Positions 35,901 to 47,500 of a stretch of DNA of 64,000 nt are shown here, piece after piece. Both the position numbers and the translations under genes were made by a program. Every line of letters begins with the position of its first letter. Within the stretch, counting starts at the first letter, position 1. The notes beneath the pieces were generated by a model, which saw only the letters and a list, made by a program, of their open reading frames with translations, did not search any database and had not been told where the DNA came from. The DNA is from Didymodactylos carnosus (Eukaryota > Rotifera > Eurotatoria > Philodinida > Philodinidae), in contig CAJNOQ010000010.1 of NCBI GenBank assembly GCA_905250885.1, positions 1 to 64,000 on the forward strand, given 5' to 3'.

Positions 35901-38226
35901 TGTACGTTTACATTAATTTGCTTTAATTGGATTAAGATGTGTGCTATCTTTATCCGCCAATGATTTTTTTAAACAAAATAGACGATCCAATTATGCATTA
36001 TGCATTACTTACTCAACAATGTCATAAGACATATAATTGAACGCCATCGATTAATATACATTTACTTCTCAAATTTGTCCGCGTTAGCTTTTATCAACGC
36101 TGAATAAAATTTTCAGATTTTCAACATAATCTCCCTGTACAAACTTTCACTCTTTGTTCTTCCTCTTTCAGAGTAATTCAGAGGATGAATTACACAAAAT
36201 ATAGCTATTTTCTGTTACAGATGTTTTATCTTTATTCAAACGAAATCACGTTTGAATTGAAATCACATTTTCATTATGATAAAGGTGGTTTATATCTTAT
36301 TATCTATTTTATTTTTTATTTATACTGATGTCATTAATTTTTTTTTAGCTGAAATAGTACAGATAGTGAGAGATGTTATACGAGAATATGTTGGTACACA
36401 TAATTTTCATAATTTTACATCGGGAAAGAAATTCACAGATCCATCATCAAAACGATATATACATTCAGTTACAGTAATACAAAATATTTTTTTATCAAAT
36501 CTTTTATCCAGTTATTTCTATTAATTTTTATTGCAGCTGACTGATCCCTATATGCGTGATAATATTGAATTTACAACAATTACAATCAAAGGTCAAAGTT
36601 TTATGATACATCAAATTCGAAAGATGGTCAGTAAGTATTGGAAAATGATAATTATTTGTAACAATTGAAGAGAGAGATAGAGTATTGATTATGTTTCTTA
36701 CTAAAGGCCTTGTTATTGCAATTGTTCGTGGTGTAGCTAGTCGTGATACAATTCAATTAGCTTATGGTGCAGACAAGGTGAGAACTAGAAGGAAAACAAA
36801 ACATAAAATAATTTTTTTATAAAATTTTCTTCTATTCACATATTTAGATTGATATACCAAAAGCACCTCCACTTGTAAGTTAATTTAAAGTCTAAAAAAA
36901 GTTTTGTGTCTATATTATAAAATTTGTCTATTTCTAGGGTCTTGTACTTGACAGAGTATGCATATATCGAATACACGTATTTACTGATATTAAAAATATT
37001 TTTTACATTTATTTTAAGCTTCATTATGATCGATATGATAAAAAATTTGGAAATGATGGCCATCATGAACTACTTACATGGAAAGAATCTGAGGTAGATT
37101 GTACAACCAATAAGAGTTCTATTTAAAGTTAATAATTGAATTTTGATTCTTGTAGGAGACATTTACCAAGTTCAAAGAAGAATATATTATACCATATATT
37201 GTAAAAAAAGAGATTACAGATAAATCGTATCCTTTTTCAGTAAAATGTTCATTAACAGAAAACAGTTATCTTCGACTGAGATATTATACAATGCTTAGGA
37301 AAGAGCATACTAAAGTATGAAACTGAATTTTAATTACAATTATTATGTGATATACGTTTAATCATCTTGAAATGTTTCGATAACAACAATAAATAAGTCT
37401 AAAACTAATTTTTTCAACACTAATAGAATGACACATTATATAGACTCCTTTACAACATCATATATCCTATTTTCTTTAAATAAGTAAACTATTTTTGTTC
37501 GACTAGTATGCTAGTATATTTGGAAAGGTTAATTGTTCATTCGTTTTCTATATTGACCGATGGTGATTGGCGTTTAACATATCCATATCAAATTATATTT
37601 CAAAAAGTTAGGAGAAAAATGGGTGCTGATTCACCGTCGGTAAGAAAACTATTCCGACCTATTTTCTTTTTTATTTGTCTAAATTTTCTAAATTAAATTT
37701 AACCTTAAAATTCTCAGTATGTTTTCTTGGCTATTTTTTGGTCCTATGTTATCTACGTATGATAAAGCACATCCATTCTATTCAGTATTGACCTATGTGA
37801 TACCCACTTTGATGGGGCAATTACGTCACATACCATTTGTACAAAAAATGCTCGATTATGCATCATTGTATGAGGTATGTATGTCGAGTGACCCTCATTC
37901 GAATTTTTCACATATATATATTATATCCTTGACTAAATCATCAGTATGTTTAAATGGTTATCATATCTCGAATGTCATCATTTTGATCGAATGTTGCCGT
38001 TTTATCCACCCGGCTCTTATAATGGAATAGGACGAGGACTCTATTTATTACAGCAGGAGAAACAAAAATTACAAATTGGTCGAGGACCAGTCAAGGTGAC
38101 TTGAGATTCACTCTTATTCTATCATATTTATTAAAACTAGTCACTTTATATTTCACATACATATTTTTCTTTTTTCAGCAACTGGATGATGAAGATGAAG
38201 ACGATGATGATGCAAATGAAGGCTAA
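32919..38226 (+). CDS. PUS1: tRNA pseudouridine synthase PUS1
   Basis: Fifteen exons: 32919-33113, 33169-33290, 33349-33451, 33511-33646, 33711-33811, 33879-33906, 36349-36473, 36537-36630, 36707-36777, 36848-36874, 36938-36955 (18 bp), 37019-37093, 37156-37226, 37945-38095, 38179-38226; 1365 nt, 454 aa. TruA-type landmarks are [16 protein letters not shown], the catalytic motif [10 protein letters not shown] (aspartate at residue 150), [60 protein letters not shown] and a C-terminal [16 protein letters not shown] like human ERSMAQWLSTLPIHNF. The enzyme isomerises uridines in tRNA (and some mRNA) in the nucleus and mitochondria. The N-terminal 70 residues are low-complexity and basic, and the C-terminus is acidic ([13 protein letters not shown]). 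A 2.4 kb intron and two extra exon-like blocks are noted separately. Confidence 0.96.
34148..34850. mobile_element. Dispersed fold-back repeat, copy 2
   Basis: Homologous over its length to 22020-22746, with scattered substitutions and small indels. As in copy 1, a catccagtcacattat block near 34240 is repeated inverted near 34540 (ataatgtaactggact). There is no coding capacity. The level of divergence suggests both copies are old. Confidence 0.7.
34857..35031. repeat. 42-bp-arm hairpin
   Basis: The block acattttcctttaatatgac through atcatct is repeated as its near-perfect reverse complement at 34989-35031, with a loop of about 90 bases. It directly follows copy 2 of the dispersed repeat and may be part of it or a separate MITE. 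Confidence 0.75.
37507..37639 (+). other. Exon-like block X2 before the PUS1 terminal exons
   Basis: It has an acceptor (gactag), then TATG, then an open frame of 44 codons ([13 protein letters not shown] and onward) ending at a GTAAGA donor. It enters in the same phase as PUS1 exon 14 and its first residues resemble the PUS1 C-terminal SM..L..L..H.F motif. Splicing it onward to exon 14 would give an immediate stop (YV then TAA), so it could only make an alternative C-terminus. It is not needed for a full-length PUS1. Confidence 0.4.
37718..37874 (+). other. Exon-like block X3 before the PUS1 terminal exons
   Basis: It has an acceptor (ttctcag), again TATG, and an open frame [18 protein letters not shown] and onward for 52 codons, ending at a GTATGT donor. 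It has the same entry phase as X2 and exon 14, and again continues into a stop if joined to exon 14. The predicted segment is hydrophobic in part. No family is recognised. Confidence 0.35.
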
Positions 38227-38293
38227 TAAAACAATGTTTTACTTTATTTTTTCCTGTTATTCCTGTTGTTTTTATTCTTATGTTAATAAGAAA

Positions 38294-38299
38294 AATAAA
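38294..38299 (+). promoter_or_regulatory. Polyadenylation signal of PUS1
   Basis: AATAAA about 70 bases after the PUS1 stop codon. Confidence 0.55.
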
Positions 38300-40117
38300 A
38301 TACACATGTGTTTCTAAACGCTTTATTGGAACCTGTCAGTGACTTACAGTGGAATTACAAATAGCCTTTAGATTTTTTTTGCTATCCCAAACAAAGATTA
38401 AATTTCTTTATTGTGAAAAGGACTCCAACGAAATTAGAGGAATTTGTCCAAATCTGTTTCGAAGATTTCCTTGAAAAAAGTAATTATTAATTAATAGCGA
38501 GCGGTTTTCGAATTATTCCAGATGTTTTTATGCAAAGCAAACAGGTCAAATTAAAAAAAAACACGCTCATATGAGATACAAGTTCGTTGTTTTTTTTCGA
38601 AGTGAAAAGTGCGTGAACTTGGGTTGTCTTGTTTTAATTTATGTTTTTATCATTCGTTTTCTTTGTTTCTATTGACTGTTTATTTACTTGTTTAATATAA
38701 AAGTTGTTTTGGTTTTGTAGGAACATTTCGCTGTAATCAATTGTTATGGAAAGAAATAGTGGATTTTTTTCCTTGTATCCAATTGAAAAAAGCTAAAATT
38801 TCATATCATAAAACGTACATGTTGTTCTTAACCACAGCTATTATCTGTACTTGAGCGTCCTACTTCTTTTATAAATAGTGATGACTAAGTGGTAAGACTG
38901 TTGAAAAACATCTGGTGGTTTTAATTTGGAAAATAAATGTTTTTAATTCAACAATGTGGATGGAAAATAGTATTATTCAACAGTTTGTGTCACCAACAGT
39001 TGTTAACATCATACGATTATAATCTATTTTGTACTGAAAATAGTTATTTACTAGCAATATCAACTATTTTCACTAATAACCAATGTACTGACACTAGTTG
39101 CCGATCATGTATTTCATCTCGTTGATGATGTTCTACAAAGTTTATGTTGCGATTGTCATCTTTGATGATCAGAACTACTACAACTTGCTAACGTGTTAGC
39201 TCATCATAATGATCATCATTTACTTAGTTGTTACAACTATGGATTTAGCAAGAACTTTTTACAATGTAGGAGCAAAGACGTAGTTCGTTCTCACATCTAA
39301 AAGTGCTCTCCAGAGTTCAAGCGATAAGAGAAAATCTGATAAATTCCATTGAATAAATTCCAGTTTTATCCGATAATAAATAAAGAAATAAATCTACGTT
39401 GACTTTTTGAACAAACAGCACGGAGAAAGTTTACGTAGAATTGTCAGCATTTTTCTAATATTGCAAGAAGGAAAGCATGTTCTTCGAAAAGAAGAATGAA
39501 AGCCTGATATACAGTTTGAAATATCTATGATAGGAATTTAGACCTGATCGGATCTGTGCTTCCACCTATGACAACAGGAAGTGGAGGATCCAGGATTTTT
39601 TAAGGGGGGTTACGATTGCTCTTGAGAGGTCTAGTATCTGCTTTGAGTTTGCGACCGTTCACCTTCTCATCATTGACTGACAGAGAAAGACGAACAAAAC
39701 ACAATTTACTCTTACTAGATGAGCATATTTTCTAAGACTACCTCTATTTTTTCCATGAAATAATTAATAGGCGCCTAATTGTTGCCAGTTTATACATTTT
39801 GCATAGAGTATATAGTTGGCCTCTAGTCATTGTTTTGTTATTGGCATGCTTATCAAGGCTTGAAAACTATGCGTCAATTGTAACAAACACAAACATTATT
39901 TTCGTGTGTATGCATAATTTTACCTTGTCACGTTTCAATTGCAAAGATTGTAAGATAAACGAGTGATTATTGAAGCGTATTTATGACATTCACTCGCGTT
40001 GCAATGGAAGACAGATGCTGTTATTAAACAGTCATCGTCCCATGATGTAAAGTGTCGCCAGAACAGAATATTTTGCAGATTTTATTATTGAAACTTCAGT
40101 TATAAATCATCTCTATA
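38300..40117. other. Intergenic, nothing recognised
   Basis: 1.8 kb between PUS1 and the first proline-rich gene. No ORF of note, no repeat with clear structure. Confidence 0.4.
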
Positions 40118-42022
40118 ATGATGTCAAATATTATACCGAGGCCGCCTACCGGCCAAACAACGATGCCAGGGGAATACCAACCTTTCTCCGGTCTGCCAAG
40201 GCCTACACAAATACTACCTCGGGCTCAACCAACAGCATTTTTACCGCCACCACCTCCACGACGTTCAACTCTTCCTGCCAGACGAGCTCCTTCAAGTAAT
40301 TCATCAATTGAGATAGAGCTACCACCTCGCAGACGTCATCGTTTTAGAGAAAAGTCTATCATAACCATACCATTTCCTTCGCGACCCACATTGTTTTTAC
40401 GCCCTCCTAGAAGAATTCTTGAAATTGAACGTGTTAGAAGTCGCCGACGTTATGAGTATGTCACAGAGCCACGACGTTATGAGTATGTCACAGAGCCACA
40501 AGTTTTAGTCACGAATCCGATCACAGTTCATGTACCGTCATCTTCGTCACCAGCACCGCTATCGTCACCGTCACCACAGCAACCTGGATTAACCGCTGCC
40601 ATGATCGAAAATCTACCCAAACGTGTCGTACATCTTCAACCAATACATCTGGGTGCAGAAAATTTACCTTCTCAAAATTTACCACCAACAGACGAAGCTG
40701 ATTTAGATACTGTTACGTTACCAGTTGAATATATAGGTCCAGATGGTACTTTATCTATTCTACAAGCAGGTCCAGATGGTACTTTATCTATTCTACCTCA
40801 CCAAACGCCAACCTTAAACATTCCTCAGATGAATGTCATTCCAGCTCAGGAAATTAATCCTCAACCCTTGTTGAATTATGGGAATACTGACGCACTAATC
40901 GTACCCAGTCAGAATCTACCAGTGAGTAATGCAGAACTTCAACAGTTTCTTCGACAAGCACAGCAATTATTTCAAAGAATTGGACCTCTAGCACCAGCAC
41001 AACAACCTTCACTAGTTCCGTTGAATGTGAATTCATATCCATCTCTTTCTCAAAATCTTCCCTTGTCCTTCACTAACAGCTCTTCTAATCTTAACCCTCT
41101 GTCGCAATTTGCACCATCTGCAACTCCCTATAACCCACAATCTACAATCCCCTCTAGTCCACTATCTGCAACTCCCTATAATCCACGATCTACGATCCCC
41201 TCTAGTCCACTATCTGCAACTCCCTATAACCCACAATCTACGATCCCCTCTAGTCCACTATCTGCAACTCTCTATAACCCACAATCTACAATTCCCTCTA
41301 GTCCACTATCTGCAACTCCCTATAATCCACCATCTACAAGCCCCTATAATCCACCATCTGTAAGTCGCTATAATCTACAATCTACAACTTCACCTAATCC
41401 ATCATCTGCAACTCCCTATAATCCACCATCTACAAGCCCCTATAATCCACCATCTGTAGGTCGCTATAATCTACAATCTACAACTTCATCTAATCCATCA
41501 TCTGCAACTCCCTATAATCCACCATCTATAACTCCCTATAATCCACCATCTGCAAGTCCCTATAATCCACCATCTATAACTCCCTATAATCCACCATCTA
41601 CAAGCCGCTACAACTCATCGCCTGCGCCATTAGGTGGCTCTTCCTCTAATTATCTAACATTGCCCAGCAGTTCCTCTCCCCAGTCTAACAGTACCTACGG
41701 TATCTCAAATCTTCCATCTTATCCAACATCAGCTAATAATCAACGAATATCTTTACCGAATCTGTCGAACCCAGTTTTATCGAATGTTAGTGCTAATGGT
41801 CCGTATCAAACAGTACAAAACGATGTACCTCGATCAATTCTACGACCAACAACCACATCCGCATTAACAAATGCCAGTTATTCACATTTACAACCGTCAT
41901 TAACACCATCTAGTGTCTCAAAAGTCTCAACAAATACTGCCTCTGAAAACAAAAATGTGTCTCATGTTTCAAAAGCAAACCGCCATATTGATAAAAAATA
42001 CGTTCAACTTACAGCCGATTGA
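40118..42022 (+). CDS. Proline/serine/asparagine-rich disordered protein with an octad-repeat array
   Basis: A single open frame of 634 codons in AT-rich DNA is far longer than chance. I do not recognise the family. Residues 1-110 are Pro- and Arg-rich with short basic patches (RRRHRF, RRYEYVTEP twice in tandem). GPDGTLSIL is also duplicated near residue 205. Residues 334-501 are a hierarchical tandem array of an eight-residue unit close to PSxxPYNP: four 16-residue copies of SATPYNPQSTIPSSPL, two 32-residue copies, then single octads. The rest is Ser/Asn/Pro-rich. There is no signal peptide or membrane span, so it is probably cytoplasmic, nuclear or extracellular matrix-like; this cannot be decided. 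It is intronless, unlike the neighbours, and followed 700 bases later by another Pro-rich single-exon gene. Confidence 0.65.
   Translation: MMSNIIPRPPTGQTTMPGEYQPFSGLPRPTQILPRAQPTAFLPPPPPRRSTLPARRAPSSNSSIEIELPPRRRHRFREKSIITIPFPSRPTLFLRPPRRILEIERVRSRRRYEYVTEPRRYEYVTEPQVLVTNPITVHVPSSSSPAPLSSPSPQQPGLTAAMIENLPKRVVHLQPIHLGAENLPSQNLPPTDEADLDTVTLPVEYIGPDGTLSILQAGPDGTLSILPHQTPTLNIPQMNVIPAQEINPQPLLNYGNTDALIVPSQNLPVSNAELQQFLRQAQQLFQRIGPLAPAQQPSLVPLNVNSYPSLSQNLPLSFTNSSSNLNPLSQFAPSATPYNPQSTIPSSPLSATPYNPRSTIPSSPLSATPYNPQSTIPSSPLSATLYNPQSTIPSSPLSATPYNPPSTSPYNPPSVSRYNLQSTTSPNPSSATPYNPPSTSPYNPPSVGRYNLQSTTSSNPSSATPYNPPSITPYNPPSASPYNPPSITPYNPPSTSRYNSSPAPLGGSSSNYLTLPSSSSPQSNSTYGISNLPSYPTSANNQRISLPNLSNPVLSNVSANGPYQTVQNDVPRSILRPTTTSALTNASYSHLQPSLTPSSVSKVSTNTASENKNVSHVSKANRHIDKKYVQLTAD
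41117..41620 (+). repeat. Coding minisatellite (24/48/96 bp hierarchy)
   Basis: A 24-base unit around ccctataatccaccatct is amplified singly, as 48-base dimers (four) and as 96-base tetramers (two), all in frame. The higher-order copies differ by few bases, so the expansion is recent or homogenised by gene conversion. Confidence 0.9.
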
Positions 42023-42708
42023 AAATTGATCAAATATTTTATAACAAATACATGTCAGATTTTGAGAAACGGGTTACTATAAAAAACACATAATATGTCA
42101 CCTTGTCGAATTTCTACCTGTTGTCATGTCAATCCTATTAATTGAAATCTATCCAAAAAATATTGCAGTAATGGGTACAACATTTTTTATACAGCAGCAA
42201 CGTTTTCTGTACCGTCAGCAAAAAGGAAACATATTGGTTTTTATGAAATATAGAGCAGCAGGAGTTTTTTTATCTCAAAAATATCAATTTTTGTAAAAGA
42301 AAAGAGAAAAATATTTTTTGAAAGTGCAAAAATTAAAAGAATTAAAGTTAACGTTACGAAAACAAAACAAAACAAGAAATGTGTGACTTCAAAATGAACT
42401 CCACCGCATAAAGTGAAATAATAGAAATTGATATAATAAGCTAATGATGATATGTTTGATTAAATATTAATTTCAAAGGTTTTATTTTGGTAAGCATTCA
42501 AACGTGCGAAACAGATGAAGAGAGTACTAATGACAAACCATCCGATAGAATGCGCGGGAAGAGGGAGACATATTCACAAGATGTCTCTATACTAGAAGTG
42601 CTAGAAACTCAGCACATTTTGTTCTATGGACAAAATGCTCAGTATTCACTAGAGACCTAGATGAATTATGCATACAAATCGACAACTTCCTTTCTTAGAT
42701 GCTGAGGT
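42023..42708. other. Gap between the two proline-rich genes, with a hairpin
   Basis: AT-rich. At 42582-42657 an imperfect palindrome (cacattttgttc/gacaaaatgctc at its centre, gtctct/agagac at its edges) lies 50 bases upstream of the next start codon. Confidence 0.5.
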
Positions 42709-43443
42709 ATGGTGATGCGTTCAATACAAAACAATGGTACTGGGATACCTTTAACCACAACTGCACCGGACAGTAATAGAAAAAAAACAGAAGAAGTCAA
42801 ATATAAGTTCCGCGTTCAAAGTGCACCCCCTTTATCGCTGAGCCAGTTTGTGAGGGCTTCTACGGGTATCCTAAATGTTGTTGAAGATACGTGGAAACCG
42901 TCAGGTAGATTTCGTCCGTCAAAATTCACCGGTTATATGCCGCCTAGGAGCAGGACCCCACCACAACTAATCGAAGTTAAGCCATGGATGCCACCTGGAC
43001 AACCTAAATATATACGACCATCATCAATCGGTTCGGAAAGACGCCCGAAGACAGTTGAAAAAGAATTACTGTGGATGCCACCTGGACAACCTAAATATAT
43101 ACAACCATCATCAATCGGTTCGGAAAGACGCCCGAAGCCAGTTCAAAAAGAATTAGTGTGGATGCCATCATCGAAAAAAATTCGCTATGACCCACCACCC
43201 ATTCTTCGTTCAGAACCAAATTTTAGACCAATTCGAGATCCTGAACCGAAATGGATGCCTGCTGGTAAACCAAAATATAAACCGGTTCCTTATTTTGATC
43301 CGCCAGCATTAAGATGGTCTCTTCAACTATTGATGTCATCAGAGTCAGATATCAATCAGAATCGTACAAGAACGAAATTTCGTTCAAAAACAATCGAAGG
43401 CGCTAACATCAACTCTACAACAGAGGTTTCACCAAATCACTAG
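42709..43443 (+). CDS. Basic, proline-rich protein with WMPPGQPKY repeats
   Basis: An open frame of 244 codons without introns. The second half holds four tryptophan-led repeats: two nearly identical 29-residue copies starting WMPPGQPKYI (42985-43071 and 43072-43158), then diverged copies starting WMPSSKKIRY and WMPAGKPKYK. An earlier YMPPRSR may be a fifth. The composition is Pro/Lys/Arg-rich with few acidic residues, suggesting a nucleic-acid- or filament-binding disordered protein, but no family is recognised. It has the same strand and style as the upstream proline-rich gene, so the two may be related or co-regulated. The first codons could lie in an upstream exon, since a cttag acceptor-like site is just before the ATG. 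Confidence 0.58.
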   Translation: MVMRSIQNNGTGIPLTTTAPDSNRKKTEEVKYKFRVQSAPPLSLSQFVRASTGILNVVEDTWKPSGRFRPSKFTGYMPPRSRTPPQLIEVKPWMPPGQPKYIRPSSIGSERRPKTVEKELLWMPPGQPKYIQPSSIGSERRPKPVQKELVWMPSSKKIRYDPPPILRSEPNFRPIRDPEPKWMPAGKPKYKPVPYFDPPALRWSLQLLMSSESDINQNRTRTKFRSKTIEGANINSTTEVSPNH

Positions 43444-44309
43444 ATACTCTCATCCAGTGGCTGCGCGAAGAGTCTAGGATTGGGGGAGTGGTGTAAATGT
43501 TCTAAAAATTTTTCAACTTACAATCATTGTAGAAGCGTAAGCAAATAACGTATTTGTGTCTGTCTGTTTTCGCTTTCCTTTTCTCTTCGTATCTTTTTTC
43601 TCCTGAACGTTAGAACGTAAAAACAACAAATACTATTACCTAATTTTCTTAGCTAAAAATTTCAAAGTTCTCATTTATTGGAGGGATGTATACCTCCTCC
43701 CCTCACTTTCGCGGTCGCTGCTCTCACCTACCATTTAAAAATATGAAAAGACTTATTAACTTCATCGCTGGAAATTTTGATGACGGGGGAGCTTTAGCAC
43801 ACATACTCTCGCTAAGAACAGCAGCGACGAAGAAAAATGTTTTGGAAAATGGCGTTTAAACTCACAAATATTTCGAAGTTATTTTAAAATATTCTTTCCG
43901 CTTTGTAAATATCTGGTTGAGAAAGTTCTATGATGAAGAACGAATGCTGAAATAGTATTACACACTAATCCGGGCTCAAGAAGCTCCAAACCCTATTCTT
44001 CTTCTACGAATATAGTACAAAAAAATATGATTATTGATACTCTCTCCATTTACAAACGGATCTTGAAATAGGAGGCTATGGAGTCATTTTTCAAATTTTT
44101 TTTCTTCATTATCCCTTTTTGGGGTATTTTTAACATTTCACAGCCATGTTAGAATTTTAGATCTCAATTTTCTCGAAAATTTTTTCTGTATATATGGCTT
44201 TGTTATATACGTTTTCTGATACTTCTATGTTATAAAATAATAAACGTTAATAGTTGAGTAATATAATACCAACACGGTGTACTATATTTTTAACTATTTT
44301 TTTTCTAAT

Positions 44310-44547
44310 TTAACCCTTTCTTGCCCTATGGCCCCCATAGGGGCTATTTTATAAAAATTTAGTTCACTTGAACTAGCGAATGTCTCGCAATACTAAGCGT
44401 TCTTTATCTCATAGGGTGTAGTCTATGACAAACGTCTCAACCTGTGCCCTACCCTACCCTAATAGAACAGGGTAGTGTAGGGTCATCCTGCACACCTCTA
44501 TTGTCCTTCAGAACCGTCAGGTTTAGCCAAAGACAAGAAAGGGTTAA
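44310..44547. mobile_element. piggyBac-like MITE
   Basis: The ends read TTAACCCTTTCTTG and the exact complement CAAGAAAGGGTTAA, a 14-bp inverted repeat. TTAA outermost with CCC following is the piggyBac signature (TTAA target duplication). The 238-base interior is non-coding and has a smaller inverted set (ccctaccctaccct / agggtagtgtaggg) near its centre. Confidence 0.8.
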
Positions 44548-47500
44548 GATAACGAGTATTTTGTGCATACGTCTCTGCAATATGCTAAAAATTCTCAGAA
44601 GATCTATTCTGCGCTTTTAGACTTGAGTCCGAATATTGTTTCTATCTACAAAATAAGCAATTGTTTTCTAGAATTATCATTCACATGTGTTGGTTTGATA
44701 GTGTAAACACATATTTCGTTTTTTTCTGTGTTCTCTGAAATAGTTATCGTTTTCATATGACACAAACATGTACACATTTACTTCTTCTTCTATGTCCATC
44801 ATGTTGATATGAACAACACCAAACAGTAGCCGCCAGATAATCATCTTGAAATATTGCCAATTTCGAAGTAAACGTTTGTTACATTTGTCATTTTTTTTTA
44901 TGATTGATTATTTTACAATTTTATTTGAAAAATTGAAATATTATTACATTGATTAGTCATTAGAAAAGGAGAAAAGAAGAATAACATAACAGTTAAAAGT
45001 TTTCATTATGCCTCACTGTCCATATGGCCAAGAGTATCATCTGACACATTGAATGAAAAGTTAAAGAGACATTTAAAGATTTAAAACATAAAAAGAAATA
45101 ATATCACGAACTATATTCCATTAAAGACACACATACGGGATAAGTAGTGCACAAACAACAACTATTTTGACACATTATATCTTTATGGTTAATAATTATA
45201 AATTAACATTTGTTTTCAACAAAAGTGATCCAAATTGCACAGTCGTTTTATTTCACATTAATTTTTTTTTTACGTTTACTTGAGATTTGTGAAATATAAC
45301 TGTGATTCTCAATATCCCAACATTTGGATTTCTGCTGAAAGGTAAAAGTCATACAATTTGTCTTTAACTGCTTCAGAAGCCCATAACTTAAAAAAGAATT
45401 GAGATTGGCTAAGATGCAATGATGAGATTCAACAATTAAGCTAGCGAAAAGTATTTAATGAATAAAGCACTATAATTTAGTGTACATCAAGAATTGTATG
45501 AAAAAATTTAAAAAAACATTGATTACAATTCTTTTTTCAAACGTTTTTGATTATGATTTCTATTTCATTGGTTAAGATATAACTCAACATCTAATAATAG
45601 TAGAAACTGTACGACTCTCTCGATCTAAATGTGTTTAAAGTACTTGATATTTGTGATTAGTAATTCAAAGTAGATATATGCCTATGAACAAAAGAGAGAA
45701 AAAACAATAGAGACTCACTATAAAAACCGATAGAATATACTATTGTTATCATCTGAAGAACTATTTTTATTTGATTAATTCTCCCTACTTATCGAACCGA
45801 TAGACAGTTCTTAACAATATCATCACCATCATCATATGTAGAAAATGAGAGCTCTATTGCTTGAACAAAAACACGTTCATTACATATAGTGAGATCTGAT
45901 AAAAACACACACATACAATGACATATTTACTCGTAAGTAAACAAATCTTTTCAAGTTGATATACGGTAGAAAAAATCGGCTTTCTCTTATTTTCTACACT
46001 ACTTAAACGTATACACGACAAAAATAGCATTGTTTTAAAAGTTAACCCATAAATCTAAACTTATAGTTTTGCGATTGACAGAAGTTTTTGGTAAAATCTC
46101 TAGCGTTCTGTTTTTACACCATAAAAAGTATTGTATTGAATTGTTCTTATTCCATTCTAGACGTTAATTTCACATTTCTTAAAATGTATCATCGACACTG
46201 TTTTATTCACATATGTGGTGAAATCTGACGTTTTCACTACGACGATGATTGAAAAATGCTTTAATTGATAAACTATCAATTGTTTTCCTTCGTCGTTTTA
46301 TTGGAACCATAACACATTCGAGAGAGAGCAGTAACACAAAATACGTTTGTGGAAGAGATCTACAGAAACATAAGGTCTATAGGAGAGATATAGACAATGG
46401 AGAAATACTCTAACTAAATGCGATCTTATTTTCGACATGACATTGACTGAATGATCATCTTGTCATATCTATAGGATGAAGGCTAATAGGTATTAATTAT
46501 AAACGTGTCTCATCAATTAACAGACTATCACTCGTATTGTTCCATTAGTCCATACAATAATATCTAATAAACATGTATTATGAAAGCTTGAGATAATTTT
46601 TTTCCATACACATCAAATTATTTTCTTACTTCTAACCATGCATGTGATGTTTCTCACTTGCTCTATTTTAGTCATTCATTAGTAAGGGCTCACTTGTTCT
46701 AAAAGAAATTGAATAATTTGTTCAATATTCAAGAACTATTTTATTACATTTTCATATGTATGAAGTAGAAAATGTTTTCTTGTTTTCACTAGTGGCATGT
46801 ACACATCGGCATAGGGTTTTTCTAACTCAAATAATATCAGTAAATCACATCACGTTATGCAAACAGAAGACGTGCATGAATGTATAAAATGAATAGGTCT
46901 GTATTATCAAAGATTGTTGTCTGACAAACATTAACATACTGTATAGATTATATGTACAATAAAGGAATAAATGAATTGTAAGAAATACGACAACAAAAAG
47001 AAACAATGTTAGTAGTTTGTCATGACGATCAATTGAGTTTAATATTTTTCCACATACTAGTCAGCTTTGGCTAATGTATCACTGTGTGATATATTTTTCA
47101 CTTTTTTTTTAAAAGTAAACGGTGATGGAGAATTGATTTCTGTTGATTGTTTTTTCTGTTTGTTTTTGAGTTTGTATTTGTTATAAAGCTAATACTCCTC
47201 ATCAGCGCAGAAAAAACTACATTAGCTAATATGCACTGAAAATGAATTTGAAAAAATAAAAATTTAACAAATCTTTCTCAAACCTCGCTAGTAGCGAATC
47301 ATAGTTCTCCAGCACCATTGAAGAATAGCATTAAACAACCACATAAAGTAACTACAAGATTGGTTGAAGTTTAGTAGACATCATTTTCTAATTAATCTTG
47401 AATAGTATTTTATTAAAAGTACATGAATTAGGTTAGAAAAGATTCTAAGAGGTATACTTCTGAGAAGTTTTGTGTGTTAGTTTGACCATTAACAAGAAGT

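Larger units (their letters stand above)
33907..36348 (+). other. 2.4 kb PUS1 intron with repeats
   Basis: The intron between THR-codon exon 6 (RESYRAT) and exon 7 (EIVQIV) is far longer than the gene's other introns. It contains copy 2 of the dispersed fold-back repeat and an additional hairpin, so its size is explained by insertions. Confidence 0.85.

Noticed and set aside
41109-41363. 84-codon frame with HYLQLPITHNL repeats
   Set aside because: A shadow of the octad array in the 634-residue frame, in another phase.
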